From IMG/VR virus record IMGVR_UViG_3300050821_002864, positions 1-22,098 of that record: 22,098 bases of DNA, one strand, 5' to 3'. Under the pieces are notes generated by a model that saw only the letters and a program-made list of their open reading frames with translations, was not told the DNA's origin and did no database searches. Both the position numbers and the translations under genes were made by a program. Below, piece by piece: positions 1 to 6,887 of the stretch (positions within the stretch are counted from its first letter, which is position 1; each line of letters opens with the position of its first letter). This stretch comes from a virus.

Positions 1-1026
1 GATTCGCGACCTTGTCGGCACGCAAACGACCACGATCAGCGCGTCAACCACCGAGACCACGATCGTCACGGCTGGCGCCGCTGGTGTGTTCAATGACCTG
101 ATCATGCTCATCGTGAGCAACACGTCGACGGCCACGGCAAGCACGACCTGGCGGCCGAACTTATCGACCATCTTCCCGGTCAAATTGCCGTCCGATGCGG
201 CGGCCGGAAGTGCTGTCTTGGCGATACCTGAATTAAAGGTGGCATTGGCCGGGACCGCGGCGCCCGTCGCTCCGACGCCCCAATTCGCCGCGGTGCCTGG
301 GTTGACGGTCCACGGTGCGCCGCCCTGGTTGGCCGTGACGGTGCCGGACACTGACCACGGCCCGCCGCTTTGCGTGACCGCCCCGATGACGTTCGCCCCG
401 GTGGGCAAGGCATTCGTGATCGCGGTGACTGCGGTGACCGTAGTGACGGTGCCGATGTTCCAGGTGCCGGATTGCGAAACAGCCGGAACGTTGGTGATGA
501 AGGCGTTGACGCCCGGCACCAAGACGGCGCCCGGCGAGGTGCCGTAGTTCGCCATCGCGCCAAGCGTGCCGCCCGCCCAGAGGGTGGCGTTAACCGTCCA
601 CGGCGGCGTGCCCTGTTGGACCGTCCAAGTGCCCGACTGAGTCGCGGCGACGGTGCCGGTAACGGTGGCGTTGAGGTTCGCGGCCGTGGCTTGCGTAACC
701 GTTACGGTGCCAGAAACCGCCTGCGTGGCCGGGAAGTTGGCTACATTGACCTGGCCGGTGCCGTCGGTGGGCAGCTCGACCCGGAGTGCACCAGCGGCTG
801 TCCCATGACCTGTGGCTGTGGTAACGCCGTTAATCGATGAGATGTCACATTTGGCGGCATTGTTCGCGAGAACGAACTGCGTGTTAACGCCGGCCGGGTC
901 GATGGTGACCTTGGCGATGATCCACGGGCCGGCACCCGTGCCGCTGACATCGATAAAGTCAACGCCGCCGGGGATTGTCGCGCCAGCTCCGTCAAGCGCC
1001 GAGCGTGTGCTGACGGAGAAGGCCAT
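1..1026 (-). CDS. QSGTW-repeat tail/virion protein, broken at its C-terminal end, open at left edge
   Basis: The frame is open from ATG at 1026 to the window edge (342 codons, no stop). The product is Thr/Val/Gly-rich and beta-type. Imperfect repeats of the form VTQSGTWTV, VSQSGTWNI and VTQSGGPWSV alternate with PPWTVN/APWTVN and VSGTVT segments. Such repeats are common in phage tail and baseplate-periphery proteins. The recognisable protein ends at about position 140 with the residues KMVDKFGRQVVL. After that the minus-strand reading becomes Val/Leu-rich nonsense that looks antisense, while the plus strand reads like the missing C-terminus (see 2-145). The start follows the preceding gene's TAG by 3 bases (TAGTCCATG). 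It is probably a virion surface or tail component. I am sure it is a real gene in 140-1026 and unsure of anything to the left of that. Confidence 0.75.
   Translation of the reverse strand, partial: MAFSVSTRSALDGAGATIPGGVDFIDVSGTGAGPWIIAKVTIDPAGVNTQFVLANNAAKCDISSINGVTTATGHGTAAGALRVELPTDGTGQVNVANFPATQAVSGTVTVTQATAANLNATVTGTVAATQSGTWTVQQGTPPWTVNATLWAGGTLGAMANYGTSPGAVLVPGVNAFITNVPAVSQSGTWNIGTVTTVTAVTAITNALPTGANVIGAVTQSGGPWSVSGTVTANQGGAPWTVNPGTAANWGVGATGAAVPANATFNSGIAKTALPAAASDGNLTGKMVDKFGRQVVLAVAVDVLLTMSMIRSLNTPAAPAVTIVVSVVDALIVVVCVPTRSRI
2..145 (+). other. Inverted C-terminal fragment of the neighbouring tail protein
   Basis: The plus-strand frame starting at base 2 reads IRDLVGTQTTTISASTTETT, then a VTAGAAGVFNDLIMLIVSN stretch, then TSTATAST. 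This is the kind of Thr/Ser-rich beta domain that usually follows a GRQVV-type segment in this class of small phage virion proteins. The minus-strand gene supplies such a GRQVVL segment and stops making sense exactly where this fragment begins. The fragment therefore looks like the C-terminal part of the same or a sister protein in opposite orientation. After base 145 the plus-strand frame is just the antisense of the tail gene. The family resemblance is from memory; the orientation conflict is seen directly. Confidence 0.55.
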
Positions 1027-1029
1027 GGA

Positions 1030-1206
1030 CTATCCAAACATGATCAGATTCAACATCCCGAGGCCGGGGGTGGGCGGGCCGCCGAACTGCGCGTTGAATT
1101 GCGTGGACAAGGCGCCTGTCAGGGGCGGCGGCCCACCGCCGGGCGCTCCCGCCGTTATCTGCGAATGCGTCTTGACCGACTGCTGTGCGCCGCCGATCGC
1201 GCTCAT
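1030..1206 (-). CDS. Small Gly/Pro-rich protein, 58 aa
   Basis: This short ORF starts with ATG at 1206, overlapping the upstream gene's TGA in an ATGA, and ends with TAG at 1030-1032. It therefore fills the gap between two genes exactly. The N-terminus is polar (MSAIGGAQQSVKTHSQITAG), a PGGGPPP linker follows, then a short C-terminal stretch FGGPPTPGLG and a hydrophobic end MLNLIMFG. I recognise no family. The placement between a coiled-coil protein and a tail/virion protein suggests a small virion or tail-assembly part. Translational coupling is the main evidence that it is real. Confidence 0.7.
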   Translation of the reverse strand: MSAIGGAQQSVKTHSQITAGAPGGGPPPLTGALSTQFNAQFGGPPTPGLGMLNLIMFG

Positions 1207-1502
1207 CGATGATCGCTCAGCGCTTTACTCAATCCGGCAACGCGTCGATTGTGGGCCGCCCGGTCCCTCTCCAACGCATCTTCCTTCTGCTTGATGGCCG
1301 CCGCTCTTTTGTCGAGCTCGGCCTGTGCGGCTGCCGCACGATCAATTACAGCCTGAGCTTTTTCGAGCGCCTCTTTCGAGGAGACCTCAAGCGCCTGCAA
1401 TTGCTTCACACGGTCGAGCGCCGCGGGCGTTTGAATGAACGCCGCCAGCTGGATCAGCTTTTCGAATTCGGTGCTACCGCCACCGCCGCCCATTGTGCTC
1501 AT
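1203..1502 (-). CDS. Coiled-coil protein, 99 aa
   Basis: After a flexible MSTMGGGGGST start, the rest is one long Ala/Lys/Glu/Gln helix (about residues 15-95, with stretches such as RVKQLQALEVSSKEALEKAQ and ELDKRAAAIKQKEDALERD). It should form a coiled coil. I chose ATG 1502, which lies two bases after the upstream TAA. An ATG at 1526 in the same frame would overlap the upstream gene by 22 bases. The Shine-Dalgarno site is weak, so coupling to the upstream gene is likely. A role as a tail-fibre chaperone or a trimerising virion rod is possible but unproven. Confidence 0.75.
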   Translation of the reverse strand: MSTMGGGGGSTEFEKLIQLAAFIQTPAALDRVKQLQALEVSSKEALEKAQAVIDRAAAAQAELDKRAAAIKQKEDALERDRAAHNRRVAGLSKALSDHR

Positions 1503-1504
1503 GT

Positions 1505-1867
1505 TTACACCGTTGGATACCACCACACATCAAAGCCGCATGTGGTGGATGTCCCCAGAGTGAATTGAATGCCCTGCCCGATAGCGCCCTGCCACCAGAA
1601 ATCGCCGTTGTCGGGCATGTCGAGAACGATCGACCCGTTGGCCGCAAGTTGGATTGCCTGACTCAACGCGGTTGGTGTCGTGTCCTGAATCGTCAGCGTG
1701 GTTGCAGCCAGGACGGTAGTGATCAGCCGGTAGATGCCGCATCGCTGCCCGGGGTTGGGGGCCTGCAAGAGAAAGTTGGCCGCCGTCAGAACCGGAATAG
1801 CCGTGCCGGTCACATTGCCGAACGCGTGCATCAGCTGCGACCGGGAATTGAGGGTGACTCCGCCCAT
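1505..1867 (-). CDS. Small beta-rich virion protein, 120 aa
   Basis: The product is beta-rich throughout (GIYRLITTVLAATTLTIQD, ANGSIVLDMPDNGDFWW, GFDVWWYPTV), with two Cys residues that could pair. It has no signal peptide or membrane segment. The layout, alternating hydrophobic strands with an aromatic C-terminus, resembles small beta-sandwich proteins decorating heads or tails of phages. A good ribosome site, GGAGG, sits 9 bases before the ATG. The neighbours are a signal-peptide beta protein upstream and a coiled-coil protein downstream. I cannot name a family. Its place in the tail/virion end of the operon is the main functional hint. Confidence 0.75.
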   Translation of the reverse strand: MGGVTLNSRSQLMHAFGNVTGTAIPVLTAANFLLQAPNPGQRCGIYRLITTVLAATTLTIQDTTPTALSQAIQLAANGSIVLDMPDNGDFWWQGAIGQGIQFTLGTSTTCGFDVWWYPTV

Positions 1868-1906
1868 ACCTAAATACCTCCGGCGTTTTTCCTTTTGGGG
1901 CGGGTT

Positions 1907-2341
1907 TCAGTACTCCCACACCGTGACTGGCGAAGTCGACGCATTGGTGATGCCGTTGAAGCCTGCCGTCGCCACAGCCGCACCACCAACATCGGCCGGC
2001 ATGTTGAGGCAGTTATTGGTGACGTTCGCGGCAGCCGCGGAATTGCGGGAGAGCAGGAACGATCCAGCGCCCAAGGCTGCCACAACGATCGGCGCCCCTG
2101 ATGTATTGATCGGGGCAATCCACACGTCGTTGGTGGCACCAACATTGCAAATCTTGAGTCCCCTCCGGGACGGGTTGGCAGCCACAACCAGAGTGGAGGA
2201 GTTCGCTACCGTGACAGCGGTGGCAAACGGCAGCGATGCAGTCGGCTGCGACCGCGACGGGCCAGCCAGAAACACCACCGCAGCGACAGCCAAAACCGCA
2301 GCAGCAACAGCGGCTTGCCAGATTATGTTGAAGGCCTTCAT
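1907..2341 (-). CDS. Signal-peptide or membrane-anchored beta-sandwich protein, 144 aa
   Basis: The N-terminus (MKAFNIIWQ followed by a long Ala/Val stretch to about residue 27, then GPSRSQP) is a signal peptide or signal anchor. The remainder is a beta domain with the pattern RRGLKICNVGATNDVWIAP followed by GAPIVVAALGAGSFLL. That pattern resembles small phage virion proteins whose core reads roughly R-x-L-x-I-x-N-x-G-x-x-x-I-x-V. The 12017-12343 protein has a similar core without a signal. AAAGGA lies 6 bases before the ATG, and the gene starts 3 bases after the upstream TAG. Export of a virion-like domain is unusual: it may act in the periplasm or envelope during exit, or be a lysogenic surface factor. 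Function unknown. Confidence 0.75.
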   Translation of the reverse strand: MKAFNIIWQAAVAAAVLAVAAVVFLAGPSRSQPTASLPFATAVTVANSSTLVVAANPSRRGLKICNVGATNDVWIAPINTSGAPIVVAALGAGSFLLSRNSAAAANVTNNCLNMPADVGGAAVATAGFNGITNASTSPVTVWEY

Positions 2342-2344
2342 GAC

Positions 2345-2683
2345 CTATCCTTTCCGGAGATAGAGGAACACCAACGGGAACACGGTCAGACCTGAGAACA
2401 CGGCAGCCGCGATAATCCGCAGTTGCGTAGGCTCGTAAACACAGAACGACCATACACCCGATGCCGTGATGACCGCTAGTAGGAGCAGAATCCTAGTTGC
2501 GCAAATGCGGGCGATCGCCTGCGCCATCTCGAGCAGCGCCGGGCCGACGTCCTCCTCGCGGGCAGGGCCGGGCTCGGGCTCGATGCGGAACGACGGCCGC
2601 ACCTGTGGAGCAGCCGCAGGGAACGCCTGCACATTCTCGAACATGTCCCTCTGGGGGAGGGTCGGCGGGGGTTGTGCGCTCAT
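2345..2683 (-). CDS. Two-helix membrane protein, holin-like candidate
   Basis: The first 55 residues are Pro-rich and soluble. Two hydrophobic helices follow at about 61-81 (CATRILLLLAVITASGVWSF) and 88-108 (RIIAAAVFSGLTVFPLVFLY), ending in the basic LRKG. The start overlaps the preceding stop as ATGA. The length (112 aa) and two-helix layout are compatible with a holin, but the long soluble N-terminus is not typical. No endolysin or spanin pair is visible next to it, so lysis function is only a possibility. A membrane-associated virion or entry factor is an alternative. Confidence 0.7.
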   Translation of the reverse strand: MSAQPPPTLPQRDMFENVQAFPAAAPQVRPSFRIEPEPGPAREEDVGPALLEMAQAIARICATRILLLLAVITASGVWSFCVYEPTQLRIIAAAVFSGLTVFPLVFLYLRKG

Positions 2684-2865
2684 CCGAAAAAGTCCTCCGC
2701 TTCGGCTGGGTTAATCTTGTGTTCGATCTGCAGCAGCTTGGCCCCGTTGGCGACCGCAGCATTGATATCGCGCTTGGTCGCTTTGCTGTCGGTAATCACA
2801 GCCCTGACCGCCGCCTTGAGGTCGGCCAGGAAGTCGTCTGCCTTGGGTTTCCGGGGCTTGGTCAT
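2680..2865 (-). CDS. Small Lys-rich helical protein, 61 aa
   Basis: A compact all-helical product with a basic start (MTKPRKPKADDF), an amphipathic middle (LADLKAAVRAVITDSKATKR) and an acidic end (PAEAEDFFG). It is coupled on both sides by ATGA overlaps, which supports expression. I do not recognise a family and see no membrane segment or Cys. It sits between the HTH-carrying virion-type protein and the two-helix membrane protein. It could bind DNA or a partner protein; nothing in the sequence decides this. Confidence 0.75.
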   Translation of the reverse strand: MTKPRKPKADDFLADLKAAVRAVITDSKATKRDINAAVANGAKLLQIEHKINPAEAEDFFG

Positions 2866-3575
2866 TTGTCCTTCACGGAAAACAGCTTCAGGAACTGCTG
2901 CAGCTCGGCGGGGTTGATGTCTTCCGCTGGCGCTGCGGGCAGTTCAAACCTCGGCAGCGATAGATCGGTTGTTGTAGATAAAGATTTGTCCCACTCAGAC
3001 GGCGGACGCACGCGTTGCGACGCCATCTTTGCTTTTATTCTCCCGTGCAATATGCCTTTAATTTGGTCTACTGAGAGTCCCGTCTTTTCAGATATCTCAC
3101 CCTGCGTGTGCCCTAGCTTTCTGAGTTCATCAATCCTCTGCACTGTCTCTGCTGAGTGAGTCTTTGGTCGACCACCTTTGTATATCCCAGGTGATTCCAC
3201 GCCGTAGAGCTTAGAAGCTCTGGTTAGATTCTGGTTAGTTCCCCCTTCAAAACTTTTAAGAGTGTTGCCCTCTTCGACGTGTTTGCGAAGAGCGCCCACT
3301 CTCTCAGAGGTCCAAGTCCTGGGACTGCTTGCGCGAGTAGGTGCCAATGCCTGATTCCCCCACTTCAATATCCCCAGCCCGGGCGCGGCAGCGAAATTGT
3401 CCGGGTTCTGCAATGCCCGGCCGACGAAATTATTCGGCAGCCCAAGAGCTCTTTGCATGCCGCCGCTGGCGAAATTCGCCGCAGAACCGACAATCGGAGG
3501 AACCGGATTCGGCCCTTCCGGCTGGTGCGTCATAGCCAGCGCATCATCCGAACCTATGGCAAGCGCGTCGCTCAT
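2862..3575 (-). CDS. DALA-motif virion-type protein with tandem helix-turn-helix region
   Basis: 237 aa. It begins with two copies of the short motif shared with its neighbours (MSDALAIGSDDALAM). A Gly/Ala/Asn-rich part follows to about residue 85. Residues about 87-125 start TWTSERVGALRKHVEEGNTL and resemble the WT-x-E-R-V opening of GcrA-type DNA-binding regions. Residues about 140-180 (ETVQRIDELRKLGHTQGEIS, then EKTGLSVDQIKGILHG) are a clear resolvase-like or sigma-4-like helix-turn-helix. The C-terminal 50 residues are Pro-rich, ending FLKLFSVKDK. DNA for the HTH part is markedly poorer in GC (about 49% over 3061-3300 by hand count) than its surroundings, suggesting an acquired module. 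The start is the ATGA overlap with the upstream gene. It may be an internal protein that binds phage or host DNA after ejection; this is inference. Confidence 0.8.
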   Translation of the reverse strand: MSDALAIGSDDALAMTHQPEGPNPVPPIVGSAANFASGGMQRALGLPNNFVGRALQNPDNFAAAPGLGILKWGNQALAPTRASSPRTWTSERVGALRKHVEEGNTLKSFEGGTNQNLTRASKLYGVESPGIYKGGRPKTHSAETVQRIDELRKLGHTQGEISEKTGLSVDQIKGILHGRIKAKMASQRVRPPSEWDKSLSTTTDLSLPRFELPAAPAEDINPAELQQFLKLFSVKDK

Positions 3576-5260
3576 TGCGCCAGCGCGTCCTCATCATCGC
3601 GCGCCGCCAGCGGGTCGCCCACAATGCCGCCGCGCACCAGGGGAATGGTCGCCTGCGGTATCGCTTGTTGAATCGGCACCACGCGGCGCTCTTTCAACCG
3701 CGCCTGCCCGCGAGGTGAGTTGGCTATATTCCCGGCAACGCCCTTGGCCTGACCGTACAATGTCGTTGCCTGTGCGCGCTCCGTCGTGCCTGAACTTCTC
3801 CCCAGAGGAGTCAGCACCTTGACACCGGCACGCGCCAGCTCCTGAAGCCCGCCACCGCGACCGGCTGCATACGCCAACTTAGCATCAGTCGTGCCAGTGA
3901 GAGCCTGTCTGAGCTTTGCCGGCGATAGCGTACCTTCCGCCGCCGCCTCCCCAGCACCGGAGACCGACTTTTTGAGAACAATTAAATTGTACCACTGACG
4001 ACGGGCTTCTTTCAGATCCTGTTGGGCTTGCGCCAGCTCAATAGCCCTCGCCTGCGCTGGCCCCCCAGGCCTCCCGCGCGAAAACGCATTTTTTACAGCC
4101 CTATCAACACCGCGCTCCATCGCATCGTCGAGCGCCCCACGAATACGTGTCGCGTAATAGGCTACATTCGGATCAGGATCATCCATGGCACGCTGCAGCG
4201 GCGTGCCCTTTCGCGTTGCTGCCTGGTAATTTTTCCCAGGCATGACGCCGCGGCCACTGGCCCGCGTTATAAATCCATTGTTGATAGCGGCTGCTTGCGC
4301 CGCAATACGATCGGTTATTTGGGCTGGAAGCCCTTCAGCAAAAGCATCTTGAACGATTTTCGCCAATTCATTGCCGAGCGCCTGATCATAATTCACCGGC
4401 AATCGCTGAGCTGAGCTTTCAAACGTATTCCCTAACCGCTGTTCGACTCGCTGAAATACGTCAGGCTCGAGAAGTTCTCCGGGCTGAAGATGTTCCCCCA
4501 CCCCCTCTAGCGCACCGCTCCTCGTATAAGCATCAGAAACAGCCTGATTATTCCGGGATGCCGATCCGCTCACGGATAAATCGCCCAACTCTTCCAAATG
4601 CTCAAGGGTGCGGCTGCCGGTGACTTTACTTGCAGTCGGCTCGATGCCGCGGTCGCGCAATTGCTGCACGAAGGGTGCCCTGCGAGGCGGTATATTTGGC
4701 ACACGAGGCGACTGCGCCGCAGCGGCAGCGCCGGGCAGTCCGCCGGCCACCCCACCGATGAGGCGGCCCACGCCGCTGCCCGTCAGTTCCTCGCCAGCCT
4801 GCGCGCCTGCGCCGCTGAGCGCCGCCGATCCTATCTTCAGCGGCAGCCCTCCCGGCCCGACATAGCTTGCCGGGTTGCCGACTGCCTCGCCGATCGATGC
4901 GCCATATCGGCCCGCCGTTGTCTCCGGCTCGTGCATCTTGCCGGTGACATTCTTCTCCACAATGCCCATCGACTCTTCTTGGCCCGGCACGCCCTCCACG
5001 CCCTGCAATGTCGCCTCTGCCTGCCCCGAGGAGGACATTGCCGAGATGATCCCAGACACGACGCCGCGCGGAAAGGAGTGAAAGAAATCGACCAGCGATG
5101 AGGGTTCGGGTTTCTCCGTGGGTTCCTTAGTTTCGAACCACTCGGGATGGGACTGCTTGACTTCGCCGAACTTGGCCTGCGCATCATCCAGCGATGCGCC
5201 TTCCGGCCCATGCACCGTGAACTTGCGGCCGTCCGGACTGGTGAAGATGAAATCCGTCAT
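3572..5260 (-). CDS. Large internal virion / DNA-ejection protein candidate, 562 aa
   Basis: The product opens with a small beta-type head domain (MTDFIFTSPDGRKFTVHGPE, then GASLDDAQAKF), a start I associate with large internal or putative injection proteins of phages. Residues about 130-185 are Gly/Ala-rich and weakly hydrophobic (IGSAALSGAGAQAGEEL, GVGRLIGGVAGGLPGAAAAA) and could insert in or lie on a membrane. The remainder is mostly helical and charged, ending DEDALAQ, a copy of the motif common to its neighbours. It is coupled by ATGA on both sides. With no tape-measure gene in the window and a podovirus-type order, an ejected channel or DNA-transfer protein (in the role of P22 gp16/gp20) is the likeliest job. 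No lysozyme or peptidase motif is evident. Confidence 0.8.
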   Translation of the reverse strand: MTDFIFTSPDGRKFTVHGPEGASLDDAQAKFGEVKQSHPEWFETKEPTEKPEPSSLVDFFHSFPRGVVSGIISAMSSSGQAEATLQGVEGVPGQEESMGIVEKNVTGKMHEPETTAGRYGASIGEAVGNPASYVGPGGLPLKIGSAALSGAGAQAGEELTGSGVGRLIGGVAGGLPGAAAAAQSPRVPNIPPRRAPFVQQLRDRGIEPTASKVTGSRTLEHLEELGDLSVSGSASRNNQAVSDAYTRSGALEGVGEHLQPGELLEPDVFQRVEQRLGNTFESSAQRLPVNYDQALGNELAKIVQDAFAEGLPAQITDRIAAQAAAINNGFITRASGRGVMPGKNYQAATRKGTPLQRAMDDPDPNVAYYATRIRGALDDAMERGVDRAVKNAFSRGRPGGPAQARAIELAQAQQDLKEARRQWYNLIVLKKSVSGAGEAAAEGTLSPAKLRQALTGTTDAKLAYAAGRGGGLQELARAGVKVLTPLGRSSGTTERAQATTLYGQAKGVAGNIANSPRGQARLKERRVVPIQQAIPQATIPLVRGGIVGDPLAARDDEDALAQ

Positions 5261-6690
5261 GGCCCCATCTCGACAGTCCAGCCGTCGCCGACGTCACGCG
5301 ACTGCTTCGGTCCTGATGCGCCCTGTGCCCCGCTGAGCGGTTTCTGGCCCTTCGGAACAAACGCGCCCGGCACCTCGGGGACCGTCATCGGCGTTCCGGC
5401 GCGCTGCTCTTGCGTCGCTTTGAATTCGCGCTGAATCTCCCGCACCATCTGGTTCAGTATCGTGCGGTAGGCTTGCGGGCTCTTGGCTGTGCTCAAGTTT
5501 TCAAGCGCACGCCGCTGAAGGTCGACGTCAAGCACGCCGGTCGGCTTCATCGCCCTCGCCCACAATTCAGCCAAGGCAAGGTTTTGAGTGTCGAACGCCG
5601 CAATAGGCGGATTGCTTACCCCTCTCCGTACGGCTTGAATATACTCATTGAGTTTTACCCAGGAGCCGCGCGGCACGGCGTCCGAAGCCGCGATAGCATC
5701 CGGCACAAGTGACGCAAGCTTACGCGAGATGTTTTCCATCTGAGCATTACGAGTGCCGACACTGCGCTCGCCGGACACATCGCCCTGATAGCGCGGCGCG
5801 CTGTAGTCGGGGTTGAGTTCCATCACGCGGGCCATTGTTTGACGATCGAGAGGCTGGCGCGGATTAGTGATTGGCGGCAGCTTGTATTCCGCAATCGCTT
5901 GCGCGCGGGACTCTATCGCCGCTTCTTGACCCTGCCCCTCCGTGAACCGATTGTGCCGCTCCGTCTCATCCTGCCGCCGCTGGTCGAGCTTCAGTCTCTC
6001 CTCAGACTGCCGCCACTGCTGGTGTTGCTGAAGGAGCTGGGCACTGGTTCGCTCCGTCTCCGTTCCCAACCTGGCTCGCTGCTCCAGCAGCCGGCCGAGC
6101 GTCTCGAAGTCGTGTTGCTGCGCCGCCTGCATGACGGCGCGGTCGTCGTACTTCGCGGCCGTCAACTGCAGCTCCATCGCCTTCTGCTCAAGCGCAAGCT
6201 TCCGGCTTTCCAGGGTGGCCTTGTACTGGTCTAGCGAGGCCTGGTTGGTTTCCAGGATGCGCTTGTTCTCGGCGTTCCACTGCTTCAAGTTCTCCTCGAA
6301 CTTGTCCTTCCGCCCCTCCTGGTAGCCGTTCATGGCGCCCGTCATGGCGGCGAGCGCGTTGGTGGCGTGATTGCGCGTCAGGCCGCCCGCTATGGCGCCG
6401 AGCACCCCGACGGTCGCCAGCCATACCTCATCGGCCGCCTGTTCCTTGGGCTGCCCGGGCACTGGCGGGGGCTTCTGCATCTGCGGCGCCTGCGGCAGCG
6501 GCTGGCGCACCTCACGGATTTGACTCTGCCGAACCGGCTCCAGCGCGGTCTCGCGCTCCTGCAGCGTCTTGTTGCGCGCTCCCATCGAGCCGCGGATATC
6601 CTCAATGTTGCGGTCGATACCGGACAGGTCCGGCGGCGCCGGCATCGCCAGCGCGTCGGACGGAAGGGCGAGGGCGTCGGCTTCAGGCAT
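5257..6690 (-). CDS. Coiled-coil internal virion protein candidate, 477 aa
   Basis: It starts MPEADALALPSDALAMPAPP, two copies of the shared DALA motif. A Pro/Gln-rich linker (residues 60-85) and a hydrophobic helix at about 89-107 (VWLATVGVLGAIAGGL) follow. A long Gln/Glu/Arg/Lys coiled coil runs from about 125 to 270. The C-terminal third is globular and ends DGWTVEMGP. I chose ATG 6690 because AAAGGA lies 6 bases upstream and the reading is protein-like from there; an ATG at 6744 would add residues that are the upstream gene in another frame. Length, coiled coil and position match internal head proteins delivered with the genome. No enzymatic motif seen. Confidence 0.8.
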   Translation of the reverse strand: MPEADALALPSDALAMPAPPDLSGIDRNIEDIRGSMGARNKTLQERETALEPVRQSQIREVRQPLPQAPQMQKPPPVPGQPKEQAADEVWLATVGVLGAIAGGLTRNHATNALAAMTGAMNGYQEGRKDKFEENLKQWNAENKRILETNQASLDQYKATLESRKLALEQKAMELQLTAAKYDDRAVMQAAQQHDFETLGRLLEQRARLGTETERTSAQLLQQHQQWRQSEERLKLDQRRQDETERHNRFTEGQGQEAAIESRAQAIAEYKLPPITNPRQPLDRQTMARVMELNPDYSAPRYQGDVSGERSVGTRNAQMENISRKLASLVPDAIAASDAVPRGSWVKLNEYIQAVRRGVSNPPIAAFDTQNLALAELWARAMKPTGVLDVDLQRRALENLSTAKSPQAYRTILNQMVREIQREFKATQEQRAGTPMTVPEVPGAFVPKGQKPLSGAQGASGPKQSRDVGDGWTVEMGP

Positions 6691-6886
6691 CGCGAATCCT
6701 TTCGATCGAGATGCGTGGGATTGACGATTGTTTGGTGTGCACAATCATAATAATTGCGAGCCTACCAAGGATCAGGCCGCAACAACTCGCCTCATCGTGA
6801 GGGTCAGAAAAAAATGGATAAATACCGCACGCCGACAAAGCGCGCGTTACCAGGTTGTGCTTATATTCTCTGAAATCCACGTCCAT
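6683..6886 (-). CDS. Small Cys-containing hydrophobic protein, 67 aa, uncertain
   Basis: An ORF fits exactly between two certain genes. ATG 6886 lies one base after the upstream TGA, with GAAGG about 9 bases before it, and the stop overlaps the next start by 8 bases. It contains a short hydrophobic run (ASCCGLILGRLAIIMIVHT), three Cys and a basic end. Base composition is unlike the flanks: 47% GC over 6741-6840 by hand count, including a run of seven A on the plus strand. It could be a small membrane protein. Alternatively the stretch is not coding and carries control elements. Spacing and ribosome site favour a gene; composition and lack of a known family argue for caution. Confidence 0.45.
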   Translation of the reverse strand: MDVDFREYKHNLVTRALSACGIYPFFSDPHDEASCCGLILGRLAIIMIVHTKQSSIPRISIERIRDA

Positions 6887-6887
6887 A

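Noticed and set aside
2345-2683. Firm holin call
   Set aside because: Two helices fit, but there is a long soluble N-terminus and no endolysin nearby, so only a candidate.
6736-6743. TGTGCACA palindrome
   Set aside because: Only eight bases, inside a probable coding region, with no second copy in a meaningful place.
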